A DNA stretch of 64,000 nucleotides from NCBI RefSeq assembly GCF_013520865.1, contig NZ_JACDXJ010000002.1, forward strand, positions 186,001 through 250,000. Direction: 5' to 3'. Made by a program: the position numbers and the translations under genes. The notes beneath the pieces are model-generated. The model made no database searches. It was not told the origin of the DNA and saw only the letters and a program-made list of their open reading frames with translations. Below are positions 35,678 to 43,690 of this stretch, in pieces. The stretch's first letter is position 1. Every line of letters begins with the position of its first letter. Source of the DNA: Microvirga mediterraneensis (GTDB taxonomy: Bacteria > Pseudomonadota > Alphaproteobacteria > Rhizobiales > Beijerinckiaceae).

Positions 35678-35701
35678 TCTTTAGAGCGTACGCTAAAGAG
35701 G
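35678..35701. promoter_or_regulatory. Palindromic operator candidate upstream of the second binding protein
   Basis: CTCTTTAG, AGCGTACG, CTAAAGAG: the outer arms are perfect inverted repeats and the core GCGTACGC is itself a palindrome. It lies 18-41 bp upstream of the start codon at 35660, so it would overlap the leader or promoter and most likely binds a repressor. The regulator is unknown. Confidence 0.55.
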
Positions 35702-35768
35702 CTGGATTCTATACCGGGGCGTAACCTATTGAAACCGTCCGAGAGCTAACGAGTGCATTGAGCTGAAG

Positions 35769-36593
35769 GATACTGTCAACTTGGCGCCGAAGAGGCAAAG
35801 CTGCCGCGGGCGCAGCCGTCAGGTCAGTCCACATTAGCCCACGAGGGCAGCACCGGTCGCATCGCGCCAGGTGAGGAAGGCGCGATCGCGAGCAGTCCGA
35901 TACTCATTGGCAGACACGCGATGACGGCGGAGTTGGAAGTGGTTGTGGATCGGGCTATGGATTGAGAGAAACTGCTGGGCGTGTCGGACGGACTTGAACC
36001 GCCTCATGTGGCGCTCTCGTCTTCGGGTGGGCTGATGCGAGACCTCACAGCGATTGTTGAGGTAGCGGCTCTGCCGGTGTTCAATGCCCGGCAAGATCTC
36101 ACGTTTGGCGGCACCATAAGATCCGAGTTTATCCGCCACGATCACCCTGGGCACGTAGCACAAGCCCTTCAGCAGCTTGCGGAAGAAGCGCTCGGCCGCT
36201 TTCTTGTTCCGTCGGCTCTGGACCAGCACGTCCAGCACAGTCCCATGCTGATCAACGGCGCGCCAGAGGTAGTGCAGTTTGCCCCGGATACGGACAAACA
36301 CCTCATCCAAAAACCATTTGTCTCCGAGTTGCGGCCGGCACCGTTTGAGGCTTTTGGCGTAGACGCGGCCGACGCGCAGGCTCCACTCGCGGATGGTCTC
36401 GTAGCTGACCACGATGCCTCGCGCCGCCAGGATCAACTCGACCTCACGCAGGCTGAGGCTGAAGCAGTGGTACAGCCAGACCGCTTGGTTGATGATTTCG
36501 GCCGGGAAACGGAAGCCTCGATATGGATTGGATGTCGTGCTCATGCGCGAGACCCTGCCACAGGCTCCGAGCTGTGACCAACCTGACAGTACC
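35769..36593 (-). mobile_element. IS6-family insertion sequence, copy A (about 825 bp)
   Basis: Inward ends GATACTGTCAACTTGG (35769) and GGTACTGTCAGGTTGG (complement of the bases ending at 36593) are imperfect inverted repeats around one transposase gene, the size expected for IS6/IS26 relatives. Differs in sequence from copy B at 41.1 kb, so the two are separate acquisitions rather than a recent duplication. Confidence 0.75.
35834..36544 (-). CDS. IS6-family transposase, copy A
   Basis: 236 aa from MSTTSNPYRGFRFPAEIINQ; a longer frame upstream runs past the element end and is not used. N-terminal helix-turn-helix (SLREVELILAARGIVVSYET), first Asp in KWFLDEVFVRIRGKLHYLWR, second in VIVADKLGSYGAAKRE, and the Glu region in VSHQPTRRRERHMRRFKS. 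All DDE parts are present and the frame is intact. Confidence 0.88.
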   Translation of the reverse strand: MSTTSNPYRGFRFPAEIINQAVWLYHCFSLSLREVELILAARGIVVSYETIREWSLRVGRVYAKSLKRCRPQLGDKWFLDEVFVRIRGKLHYLWRAVDQHGTVLDVLVQSRRNKKAAERFFRKLLKGLCYVPRVIVADKLGSYGAAKREILPGIEHRQSRYLNNRCEVSHQPTRRRERHMRRFKSVRHAQQFLSIHSPIHNHFQLRRHRVSANEYRTARDRAFLTWRDATGAALVG

Positions 36594-36720
36594 ATCTGCA
36601 TGTACCCCGGTGGGAAAAGCCGTTCGATCCACAAACCCTCGCACAGGCCTTGCCCAACCTTCTTCAAGGTCAGTGAACTTAGCCTTGTGCCAAAGTTTGA
36701 AGGGGCGCCACTATGGGCTT

Positions 36721-36843
36721 GTGGGAGGGTGGCACCATTCCCGTGAGACGGCTCGCCAGTTGACAGCCCTGACAGACCGGGAGCTTTCCGACATTGGTCT
36801 ATCCCAGGGCGATATTTATCAGGCTGCACGTCAAGGACAGTGA
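36721..36843 (+). CDS. DUF1127 (YjiS-like) small protein, possibly N-truncated
   Basis: About 40 aa from a GTG at 36721. The DUF1127 core RETARQLTALTDRELSDIGL, then SQGDIYQAARQG is complete. The usual N-terminal ten or so residues differ (GGWHHS), and no strong ribosome site precedes, so the 5' end may be displaced by the IS6 element 130 bp away. DUF1127 proteins in alphaproteobacteria act in RNA turnover, phosphate and stress metabolism. The second copy is at 60664-60813. Confidence 0.65.
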   Translation: MGGWHHSRETARQLTALTDRELSDIGLSQGDIYQAARQGQ

Positions 36844-36850
36844 ATGCTGC

Positions 36851-36885
36851 GGGAGGGTGGATCTAGTGCACCCTCCCCTTTCCCA
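36851..36885 (+). terminator. Terminator-like hairpin after the DUF1127 gene
   Basis: GGGAGGGTG at 36851-36859 pairs perfectly with CACCCTCCC at 36869-36877, followed by CTTTCCC. Strong 9-bp stem 8 bp after the DUF1127 stop; the T-run is poor. Confidence 0.6.
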
Positions 36886-36903
36886 AAAATGAACTCACGT
36901 ACG

Positions 36904-37185
36904 TCAGTGCGTAGTCGGGCGCGGATTGGCAAGCAGAGGCATCAATGCCCCCCTGAGTTCCGCCATCTGCCGTTCTGTCTCGTTGCGGGCTAGGCCTGCA
37001 TTTGGATTGATCCGTTCCCGCAGCCGGGCATTCTCAGCAGTCAGCCGATCGTTCTCGGCTATCAGGATGGCTACCTTCTCCTCGGCAACCTTGAGCCGGG
37101 CCCGAGCGTCATCCCGCTCCTGCTCCCGGATCTGGGCACGGTCGCGCCAGAGACGTGAGGCAACGGTTTCGTTGTGGTCGGTCAC
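36904..37185 (-). CDS. Small coiled-coil protein
   Basis: 93 aa. Residues about 20-62 are a heptad-like coiled coil (RDDARARLKVAEEKVAILI, then NDRLTAENARLRERI) as in leucine-zipper dimers. No DNA-binding domain recognised. It lies 17 bp downstream of the receiver-domain gene on the same strand, so the two may form an operon and possibly a complex. Confidence 0.6.
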   Translation of the reverse strand: MTDHNETVASRLWRDRAQIREQERDDARARLKVAEEKVAILIAENDRLTAENARLRERINPNAGLARNETERQMAELRGALMPLLANPRPTTH

Positions 37186-37202
37186 GAACGACTCCTCTTG
37201 GG

Positions 37203-37607
37203 TTAGGCGGCCCTGAGCATCTCGACCGGAGCGTCATCAACCGTTTCAGACAATGCCAAGCCCTTCAATGTCTCAAGCACCCTCATTGGGGTATGTGGCG
37301 GGACGAAGACGGCGTCCACTGAGGGACATTCAGTTTTTGGGATCTCTTCGGACAACAGGACAACCGGCCTGTCCGGATTGTGCCGATGATACTCATCGGC
37401 AAGGAGCCATCCATCCACCAGCCCAGGAAGCCTCACTTTCGTCACGAGCCAGTCGATTTGAGCCTGCTGCTGGCAGAGCGACAGGAGCCCTGCGTTGCCC
37501 GTTGAAACCGCCAAGACCTGACAGCCGGCGGCCTGGAGGATGTTCTCCAGCAGCTCGCGTGTGATGGGGTCATTCTCGATGACAAGAACCGTAGCCGAGG
37601 CAAGCAT
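37203..37607 (-). CDS. Atypical stand-alone receiver domain lacking the phospho-acceptor Asp
   Basis: 134 aa. Starts VLVIENDPITRELLENIL, a normal acidic-pocket beginning. Where receivers have DVLxxDxxxPG the sequence is DWLVTKVRLPGLVDG, so Lys57 replaces the phosphorylated Asp. The conserved Lys of the KPF turn is also gone (FVPPHTPMRVLE). The Ser of the switch region is kept (VVLLSEE). Such proteins cannot be phosphorylated in the usual way and act through protein contacts or ligand binding. Probably co-transcribed with the coiled-coil gene downstream. Confidence 0.8.
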   Translation of the reverse strand: MLASATVLVIENDPITRELLENILQAAGCQVLAVSTGNAGLLSLCQQQAQIDWLVTKVRLPGLVDGWLLADEYHRHNPDRPVVLLSEEIPKTECPSVDAVFVPPHTPMRVLETLKGLALSETVDDAPVEMLRAA

Positions 37608-37967
37608 TTTAGGACATCGCGCATTGTGTGGGAGACGTGCCGATGTTCTGCCGGTTTGGTTAATGCTTCCTTAAATTGCCCAGCAGTTGGAGCCAGTGCG
37701 CCAAGGCGACGCGCCCCGGATTTGCCGATTGTCACACTCAGCAAATCAGCTCAGTCTCACCTCAGCTGCCTATCACCGACAGCTGTCGACGAGTCCCGGG
37801 CCGGCACGGATGTACTGCCTCCCCGAGCTCCTCGTCGGACCTGCCATAATCCGCCCTGGCGGCGGTCAAACAGCAGCGCCGCGCTTTGGACTCGCCACGC
37901 CTTGAGGGCAGCCTCACTCCAGCCCGGTCCCTGAAAGGCTTCGTTCCGTCGAAACAGGAACTCTTGC
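37608..37967. other. Intergenic stretch, no gene supported
   Basis: 360 bases between the divergently transcribed receiver and PilZ genes; must contain both promoters. No clear motif found. Confidence 0.35.
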
Positions 37968-38228
37968 ATGAACCCTGTAATGCCTGAGCGTCGATCGAGT
38001 GAACGGTTTGCCGTCGGCTTAGAGGGATGGTTCGCAAGCGAAACCACTGGCGATCCGGTTGCCTGTACCGTGTGGGACTTGTCTGAGACGGGTGTGCGGC
38101 TGGTGATCCCTGCCCCTGCTGATATTCCTCTTGAGTTCGAACTGAATATCCCAGACAAGGGCGCCGTCGCCATGGTCCGCCTGGTTTGGACCACCGGGAG
38201 CCACTATGGAGCGCGGTTCACCGGCTAA
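37968..38228 (+). CDS. PilZ-domain protein (c-di-GMP binding)
   Basis: 86 aa, a single PilZ domain. The two ligand signatures are present: RRSSERF (RxxxR) at residues 8-14 and DLSETGVRL (D/NxSxxG) at about 42-50. Such one-domain proteins relay c-di-GMP to motility or surface-polysaccharide functions. An alternative start at residue 5 is possible. Divergent from the receiver gene. Confidence 0.85.
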   Translation: MNPVMPERRSSERFAVGLEGWFASETTGDPVACTVWDLSETGVRLVIPAPADIPLEFELNIPDKGAVAMVRLVWTTGSHYGARFTG

Positions 38229-38372
38229 CTGCAACCATGCCTAACCTTACTCGCGCTGTTGTCGCGATAGGTTCGATATCGCCTATTCCCGCGACGCCAC
38301 CGCCATTCATGGTATCGAAGCAGTTGGAACTCTGCGAGGATACAGGCAGCGGCCGCAGGAGGCGCGATCCAC

Positions 38373-38474
38373 ATGAACGGCAATATTCCAGGCCTGTTCG
38401 CCTTCGTCATTCTAGGGCTCGTTTGCATTGCGCTGCTCATGTCTCCATCCATCGTAGCGCTTATTCCACAATAG
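38373..38474 (+). CDS. 33-residue membrane miniprotein
   Basis: Starts MNGNIPGLFAFVILGLVC and ends IVALIPQ; one hydrophobic helix spans most of the chain. AGGAGG lies nine bases before the ATG, a strong ribosome site that supports translation. No family known to me. It sits 145 bp after the PilZ gene on the same strand. Confidence 0.5.
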   Translation: MNGNIPGLFAFVILGLVCIALLMSPSIVALIPQ

Positions 38475-38696
38475 AGCCCTCAGCCGAGCAGATCATGGAG
38501 ACGGTGGAGCAGTTGCAGGCTGCTCAAGACTCCAGAAATTAGAACCTGACCAAGTCCAAGGTTGAGAGGGATCTAGGATCCTGGGCTTGGCCGGGAGGGG
38601 AGTACAGTCGGGCAACCGGTATCTTAAGATGCGTTGATCCCGCTGAACCAGTGCTGAACGCGGATCAGTCTCTTGCCCCGATTTTGTCCTGGGCTC

Positions 38697-38960
38697 TCAA
38701 CGCTCCCAGGCGTCGCCATGAGGGTTATTGGTCTTCACATCCGGCTCACCGAGCCAGGCACAGAGATCCTCCAGAGAAGTGAAGGCATGTTCGATCCTGG
38801 TAAAGGGTGCTGGCCTTTGATCTGAAGGCAGATCCTCAAGCAACTCGGCCGTCCACGTGTAAGGCCGATGAGAGCTATTCCGCACTACGCTTCCCATCAC
38901 GTCGCCATTCAAGAGCAGGTCATAGGCGCCGGGCGCGAGTTGAATCAGGCTGTAGGTCAT
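38697..38960 (-). CDS. Conserved small protein, paralogue of 63404-63652
   Basis: 87 aa from MTYSLIQLAPGAYDLLLNGD. It aligns along its whole length with the protein at 63404: LAPGxYDxLLxGxxxxSxV, then TWTAELLxDLP and ERPAPFTxxEHxFxSLExxxxWLG. Conservation between two distant copies on one replicon shows it is a real family. The function is unknown; the fold looks like a small beta sheet with a C-terminal helix. Confidence 0.7.
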   Translation of the reverse strand: MTYSLIQLAPGAYDLLLNGDVMGSVVRNSSHRPYTWTAELLEDLPSDQRPAPFTRIEHAFTSLEDLCAWLGEPDVKTNNPHGDAWER

Positions 38961-39138
38961 GAGGGCTCTTACCAGACCCCAGCTGAAGCTCAATCTACTC
39001 ATAGGCCTTGGCAATAACAGCATTACGACCAGGAGCCATGATCAGAGTCGGGCACTGCCTGGGCAAAGCCACGAACTACAGCGTTTGACCTGATGGCAGT
39101 ACTGCGGTTCACTTGAACCAAGTGTCCAAGGATATGTC

Positions 39139-39372
39139 ATGTCAGCTAAGTGCCCAAACTGCGCAGAGCCACTGCTGAGCGTAAAATGCTACAGCGTCGA
39201 TATCGAAAGCTCAGGCGCCCTACAAAGCGGCACGGTCTATGCTTGCCCGGCATGTTCTGCTGCCATCACCATCTCACTAGGAGCGCCGCCGATCGTCGCT
39301 GGGACCGTGCTAGAAACCATCACAGATGTGTCAGTCGACCCTGAAGACACACATCCCGTCTTACCACAGTAG
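39139..39372 (+). CDS. Small zinc-ribbon protein
   Basis: 77 aa. Two CxxC pairs, CPNC (residues 5-8) and CPAC (about 36-39), make a single rubredoxin-like zinc ribbon, followed by an acidic tail. No partner domain. The second half (ISLGAPPIVAGTVLETITD) could be a strand-rich extension. Function unknown; the ribosome site is weak (CAAGG). Confidence 0.6.
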   Translation: MSAKCPNCAEPLLSVKCYSVDIESSGALQSGTVYACPACSAAITISLGAPPIVAGTVLETITDVSVDPEDTHPVLPQ

Positions 39373-39643
39373 CCCAGCCTTTTGGTCAGATATTCCCCGA
39401 CGTGCCGGCCCATGGGCACTCCCGCTGGAGGGTGACCTAAATCATTGATTTTGATACATGGTGCCCCCAAGCTCCACCAGGAAACCAGAGCGTTAGAAGC
39501 GGCCGGCTCTAACTATTGAGCTATAGGCCCCACCTCCTGTCATTATGCTGGTCTTCGATGGCCAGGGAAGAGCAGAGCGGCTCGGAACTCAATTGGATCT
39601 CCGCCTTTAGGAGTCTGCCCCTGCCACTGCGCACCGGATCGCC

Positions 39644-39880
39644 ATGTCTGAGATTGAGCTCCCCGAGCCTTCCCCTCGAGACAGAACCACGTTGTGCAAG
39701 CTGCGGGCGCAACAGTGCCGGTTCGTTGTCTCAGACGAAGGCGCGGAGGCGATCTTCTGTGGCGCTCGGACCCATACCGTATCCAGCTGGTGCCCTTGGC
39801 ACAGGCGGCTGGTCTACACCAAGCCGCCCAGGGGTGGGACGACGACCGGGAAGGGATTTGTCGTTCAGAAGCTTTGGTAA
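39644..39880 (+). CDS. GcrA-like cysteine-rich small protein
   Basis: 78 aa. The core KLRAQQCRFVVSDEGAEAIF, CGARTHTVSSWCPWHRRLVY resembles the C-terminal zinc-binding part of GcrA (CxxP/V...FCG...YCxxHxRxxY), the alphaproteobacterial cell-cycle regulator that binds sigma70 and methylated GANTC sites. The N-terminal helix-turn-helix of full GcrA (about 170 aa) is absent. It is therefore a stand-alone tail domain, perhaps a decoy or partner. The family link is by motif only. Confidence 0.55.
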   Translation: MSEIELPEPSPRDRTTLCKLRAQQCRFVVSDEGAEAIFCGARTHTVSSWCPWHRRLVYTKPPRGGTTTGKGFVVQKLW

Positions 39881-40389
39881 CCACTGCAAGACAGGAATGC
39901 TGGCACCGGTGTCTTGCGCTTTGCCCAGCTAGGTACGCTAACCCAGCCGGCAGATATCAGTCCAGTGAGCTCCGGCTGAGGATTCAAGAGCGGCATGGCT
40001 GCGCTTGGCGCATGCCAGCTGAGCTTTCGACCGGGTGACACACGCCAGTTCGGCTCACCATCTCGGTGAGGACGCGACCATTCCTCCCGCTCGCGTCGTT
40101 CCCTCTGGAAGGACGTATGTCCCACCTTCAGGCCGCTGATCCATCGGCGGCCCTTTTTCTTAGTCCGGCTCGACATCGGTAACCAGGCTATCCGCTTCAC
40201 CTACTTTGCGGGAGCAGGACATTCTAACTTTGCGGCTACAAGGCAAAGACCGGTAACAAAGATTAAGGAACTTAGGTTTATATAATCCTTTGCTCACGAA
40301 TGATTTCAGGAATTCCAAGACGCGCCTTTTATGGAACGGTGAGCGAGCCTCTTGGCTTAATAGCCATTGCCCCAAGGGCCAGCGTATCC
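39881..40389. other. Intergenic stretch, no gene supported
   Basis: About 510 bases without a supported gene. The right end (40240-40310) is locally A/T-rich and probably carries the promoter of the DUF6894 gene. Confidence 0.35.
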
Positions 40390-40620
40390 ATGCCGCGTTA
40401 TTACCTTCACATTCACAACGGCCATGACCTTGAGCTAGACCCAGAGGGCGAAGACTTTCCGGACCTTGGGGCCGCCCAACTGGAGGCTAAACGGGTGATT
40501 GGGGAAGTCTGGCTCGATTGGTCTGAAGCCCGAATTGGCATGGCAATCGAGATTGTTGATGAGACCGGCCAAACCGTGCTGCGGGTTCCCTTCGCGGACG
40601 CGATCGGGCGGACGCAGTGA
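40390..40620 (+). CDS. DUF6894-family small protein
   Basis: 76 aa from MPRYYLHIHNGHDLELDPEG. The pattern R-Y-[YF]-[LF]-[HD]-I then a central Asp-Glu loop (GEDFPDLGAAQLEAKR) and a final strand ETGQTVLRVPFADA defines this family, abundant and multicopy in Methylobacterium and Microvirga. Function unknown. An in-frame ATG 30 codons upstream lacks family similarity. Paralogue at 61340-61669. Confidence 0.75.
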   Translation: MPRYYLHIHNGHDLELDPEGEDFPDLGAAQLEAKRVIGEVWLDWSEARIGMAIEIVDETGQTVLRVPFADAIGRTQ

Positions 40621-40743
40621 AGCCCGGTGGGCCAGGTGCGTTCAATAACGCCGATTGCAACACCCGGCGGTAATTCGCAGAAGGTCATGTATGGAACTGT
40701 GGGCAAGGCGCGGAGCGTTGATAGGCAGCCGTGAAGCCTTGCC

Positions 40744-40980
40744 ATGAAAGCCACGGACTTACAAATCAGGCTGGCATACTTGGCACCGGGAGAGACGCTG
40801 CTGCTCCCGACGACCGAGGTTGAGGAGGCGTTTCACGATTACGCAACTTCGGAGGAGCGCCGCAGCGCGGCGGTGAGGTTGGCCGAATTATACGAATGCA
40901 GCGTCACAGTGTGCGGGCCCGGCGAGAGCCAGATCCTCTTCACCCGGCTAGGCGGCTTAGAGGCTGCGAAATTCGCATAA
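40744..40980 (+). CDS. Hypothetical protein (78 aa)
   Basis: Starts MKATDLQIRLAYLAPGE and ends LGGLEAAKFA. Pattern of short strands and helices (LLLPTTEVEEAFHDYATSEE, then ECSVTVCGPGESQILFTRLG) compatible with a small alpha/beta fold. No family recognised. Ribosome site not obvious. Confidence 0.5.
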   Translation: MKATDLQIRLAYLAPGETLLLPTTEVEEAFHDYATSEERRSAAVRLAELYECSVTVCGPGESQILFTRLGGLEAAKFA

Positions 40981-41140
40981 TCGTTTGGGCCTTGTCACGG
41001 GAACACGACTCAAGCTGGGCTCAACCGAGCCGCCTCACCAATTCATGCGGCGGCAGTCGCAAGGTGCCACTGTATTGCCGCCTCTGTTCTGAAGAGGCGC
41101 AGAGTCCGGCGGGAGATCAAATGGCGCTGAAGGTTGAAGG

Positions 41141-41954
41141 GGCACCGTCAAATTAACCGGGGGGTGACCGAATAGAGGCATAGGTAAGGGATGAAGAACG
41201 CCCGTCACCCTCGCTATGCTCGTCACCGGTTTCCGGCTGAAGTGATCAGCCATGCAGTCTGGCTGTACTTTCGATTCCCGCTCAGCCTCCGGATGGTCGA
41301 GGTAATGCTGGCTGCCCGCGGGATTGAGGTCAGCCATGAGACAGTGCGGCAGTGGGCGCTGAAATTCGGCCAGAGCTTTGCGAACCAGATCCGCCGCCGT
41401 CTTCCGGCAGCCGGTGACAAGTGGCACCTCGACGAGGTGGTAATCAGCATTGCAGGCCGAAAGCACTGGCTCTGGCGAGCCGTCGACCAGCACGGGATCG
41501 TGCTCGACACCCTGGTTCAGAGCCGCCGCAATGCAAAAGCAGCCAAGCGGCTGTTGCGCAAGCTGCTCAAGAAGCAAGGCATCGCACCGCGCGTGATGAT
41601 CATGGACAAACTGGCCAGCTATGCCGCCGCAAAAAGGGCCGTGATGCCCGGCGTCGAGCATCGACAGCACAAAGGCTTGAACAACAGAGCTGAGAACTCT
41701 CATCAGCCCACCCGCCGACGCGAGCGCATCATGAAGCGCTTCAAGTCAGCCGGGCAGGCGCAGCGTTTCCTCTCGGCTCACGACCAAGTCGCAAACCTGT
41801 TCCGCCGTCCTGCAAGCATTACGGCTGCCGCTCACCGCATATCCCGAACTCAGGCCTTTCAGATCTGGAATGAGGTGGCTGAAGTTGTCGCTGACTGCTG
41901 ATCTGACGGTCCTCACCAGCCCGAACTATCTCACTTCGTTAAGTTGACGATGCC
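41141..41954 (+). mobile_element. IS6-family insertion sequence, copy B (814 bp)
   Basis: Inward ends GGCACCGTCAAATTAAC (41141) and GGCATCGTCAACTTAAC (complement of bases ending 41954) are near-perfect inverted repeats in the GGCAC-type class of IS6/IS26 ends. Flanking 8-mers differ, so no direct target duplication is left, as expected after replicon fusion or deletion typical for this family. Confidence 0.85.
41191..41901 (+). CDS. IS6-family transposase, copy B
   Basis: 236 aa, intact. Helix-turn-helix SLRMVEVMLAARGIEVSHET, first Asp in KWHLDEVVISIAGRKHWLWR, second in VMIMDKLASYAAAKRA, and NSHQPTRRRERIMKRFKSAG near the Glu. The same length as copy A but clearly diverged from it. Confidence 0.9.
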   Translation: MKNARHPRYARHRFPAEVISHAVWLYFRFPLSLRMVEVMLAARGIEVSHETVRQWALKFGQSFANQIRRRLPAAGDKWHLDEVVISIAGRKHWLWRAVDQHGIVLDTLVQSRRNAKAAKRLLRKLLKKQGIAPRVMIMDKLASYAAAKRAVMPGVEHRQHKGLNNRAENSHQPTRRRERIMKRFKSAGQAQRFLSAHDQVANLFRRPASITAAAHRISRTQAFQIWNEVAEVVADC

Positions 41955-42128
41955 GTCAAGAGCCGCTGACCTATTTCCGGAGCTTCGTCGCCGACGTGGG
42001 ATGTCGCTTGGAATCTGCCACGAGGCAAGCCCGTGTCTTTTCGGTATGCCGCCTCGCGCTGAAGGCTTAATGAATGCCGAGTGGCTTCACGGACCCGGAC
42101 AACCCAAAGCCAGAAGGTTCCCTCATCC

Positions 42129-43139
42129 ATGAAGAAGATCGGTTTAGCCATCATCGGCCTCGGGCCCGCATCGCAACCACATTCGAAAAGCCTCCTCGAC
42201 CTCTCGGACCGGATCGACGTTCACTGGGCGGCCAGCCGCTCACCCGAGCGAGTTCAGTCCTATCAGCAACAGTTTCCCTTTCGTACGACGACCAATCTCG
42301 ACGCCGCTATCCAGGATCCGGCCGTTAACGCGGTCCTGGTCCTCACGCCCCCGAGTAGCCACCTTGAGGTGTCGGAACGCTGCTTTGCGGCAGGAAAGCA
42401 TGTATTGGTGGAAAAGCCTCTGGAACTGACCCTCGACCGAGCCGAGCGGCTCGTTGCTGCGGCACAGGCGGCGGGCGTCACGTTCGGGGTCGTCCTCCAG
42501 GAGCGGTTCAGGCCCGGCAGCCTCAGACTGCGGCAGGCGCTCCTTAGGGAAGAGATCGGCACGGTTCAGGCGGGTTTCCTGTCCGTGCCGTGGTGGCGCC
42601 CGCAGAGCTACTACGATGAACCCGGACGTGGCACCCTGGCTCGAGACGGCGGCGGCGTTCTCCTGACCCAGGCTATCCACTCTCTCGATTTGTTCCGATC
42701 GCTGGTTGGCGTCTCAAACGTCATAGCGGCTGATGTGCGGACGACCGATCTTCACCGCATGGAGACGGAGGATTACGTCTCGGCACTCATACGGCTGGGC
42801 AATGGCTCGCCGGGAACTCTGATGGCTACGACGGCCGCCTATCCCGGGCATCCTGAGCGAATTGAAGTCGTTGGCACGAAGGGTTTTGCATCACTCGTCG
42901 GAGGAACGCTGCGCTTGTCCTTCCTGGACGGGCGAGAGGAAACCGTTGAAGCCGAAGGTTCGACGGGGAGCGGAGCAAGCATCATGGATTTCCCTCATGA
43001 TGCACATCGAGCCCTCATCGCTGACTTCGCGGATGCCATTCAGGCTCGACGCCAGCCCACTGTGTCAGGCGAGGAGGCCTTGGCGAGCCAGCGCCTGGTC
43101 TCGGCAGTCCTTGCTGGCGGGAAGGGCGTACAGCGTTGA
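42129..43139 (+). CDS. Gfo/Idh/MocA-family sugar dehydrogenase
   Basis: 336 aa from MKKIGLAIIGLGPASQPHSK, a Rossmann start in which the usual GxGxxG reads GLGPAS. The EKP motif is present (HVLVEKPLELTLDRAE) as is the C-terminal beta sheet domain (GGVLLTQAIHSLDLFRSLVG with the catalytic His). Family enzymes oxidise sugars, inositols or amino-sugar derivatives with NAD(P). Convergent with the amino-sugar operon ending at 43691, so probably part of the same catabolic locus. The in-frame ATG 16 codons upstream is less likely. Confidence 0.85.
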   Translation: MKKIGLAIIGLGPASQPHSKSLLDLSDRIDVHWAASRSPERVQSYQQQFPFRTTTNLDAAIQDPAVNAVLVLTPPSSHLEVSERCFAAGKHVLVEKPLELTLDRAERLVAAAQAAGVTFGVVLQERFRPGSLRLRQALLREEIGTVQAGFLSVPWWRPQSYYDEPGRGTLARDGGGVLLTQAIHSLDLFRSLVGVSNVIAADVRTTDLHRMETEDYVSALIRLGNGSPGTLMATTAAYPGHPERIEVVGTKGFASLVGGTLRLSFLDGREETVEAEGSTGSGASIMDFPHDAHRALIADFADAIQARRQPTVSGEEALASQRLVSAVLAGGKGVQR

Positions 43140-43508
43140 GAGGTCAAATGATCTCCGTTCCAGGGTCTTCGCCGATGTCAATGCCGATCTGCGGTTCAAC
43201 AAGAAGGCGGGCACAGTCCGATCCTAATAACTGCGAGGATGAGCGACGCTGTGGAAGTGCGGAATATCGGCCGGCAGCCATCTGGCGTGAAGGGGACGGC
43301 TCCACAGTTTGCTGCCACTGTGCATGCCTTCCAGCCGGAAGGCCGACTTCTGGCGCGCAGACGAGTGCCAAACTCCCGCAGTCGCGGGGTAAGCTGATAC
43401 TTACACGGCCGCGCTCAATGGCCGCGTTTGACCCTGGTTATGTCAAAACACAGGCAGCGGGATAGGGCAGGCAGTAGTAGGATCGCCCGGCCTTGTTTGG
43501 GGGTTCCG
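43140..43508. other. Intergenic stretch, no gene supported
   Basis: About 370 bases after the dehydrogenase. No gene seen; the right end borders the transposase remnant at 43509 and may include part of that IS end. Confidence 0.35.
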
Positions 43509-43672
43509 ATGAGACGCTTTGTCGAAGGCGTCTATCGCGGCCATACCACCCTGTTCCGGAAAGCCTGGACGACTGGGTTGGTGAGAACAATCCAGTCCGT
43601 GTCATCGACGCTTTCGTCGACGCGCTCAATCTGAGGGCGCTGGACTGAGGTGGCGTCCTTCCCGAGACGCAA
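43509..43672 (+). pseudogene. IS1182-like transposase, N-terminal remnant
   Basis: Begins MRRFVEGVYRGHTTLF, then after a one-base loss near 43554 continues in another frame as ESLDDWVGENNPVRVIDAF, VDALNLRALD. A TGA follows, and GGVLPET in the same frame after it. This is the hallmark N-terminus of IS1182/IS5-like transposases of Rhizobiales (RFVEG..RGQ.TLFPE..DDWI.E.NPVRV.D.FVD.L.L). The rest of the gene is missing: similarity ends before the AGE epimerase gene. Twice mutated and truncated. Confidence 0.75.
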
Positions 43673-43690
43673 CCCGAAAGAGCCAAGACT

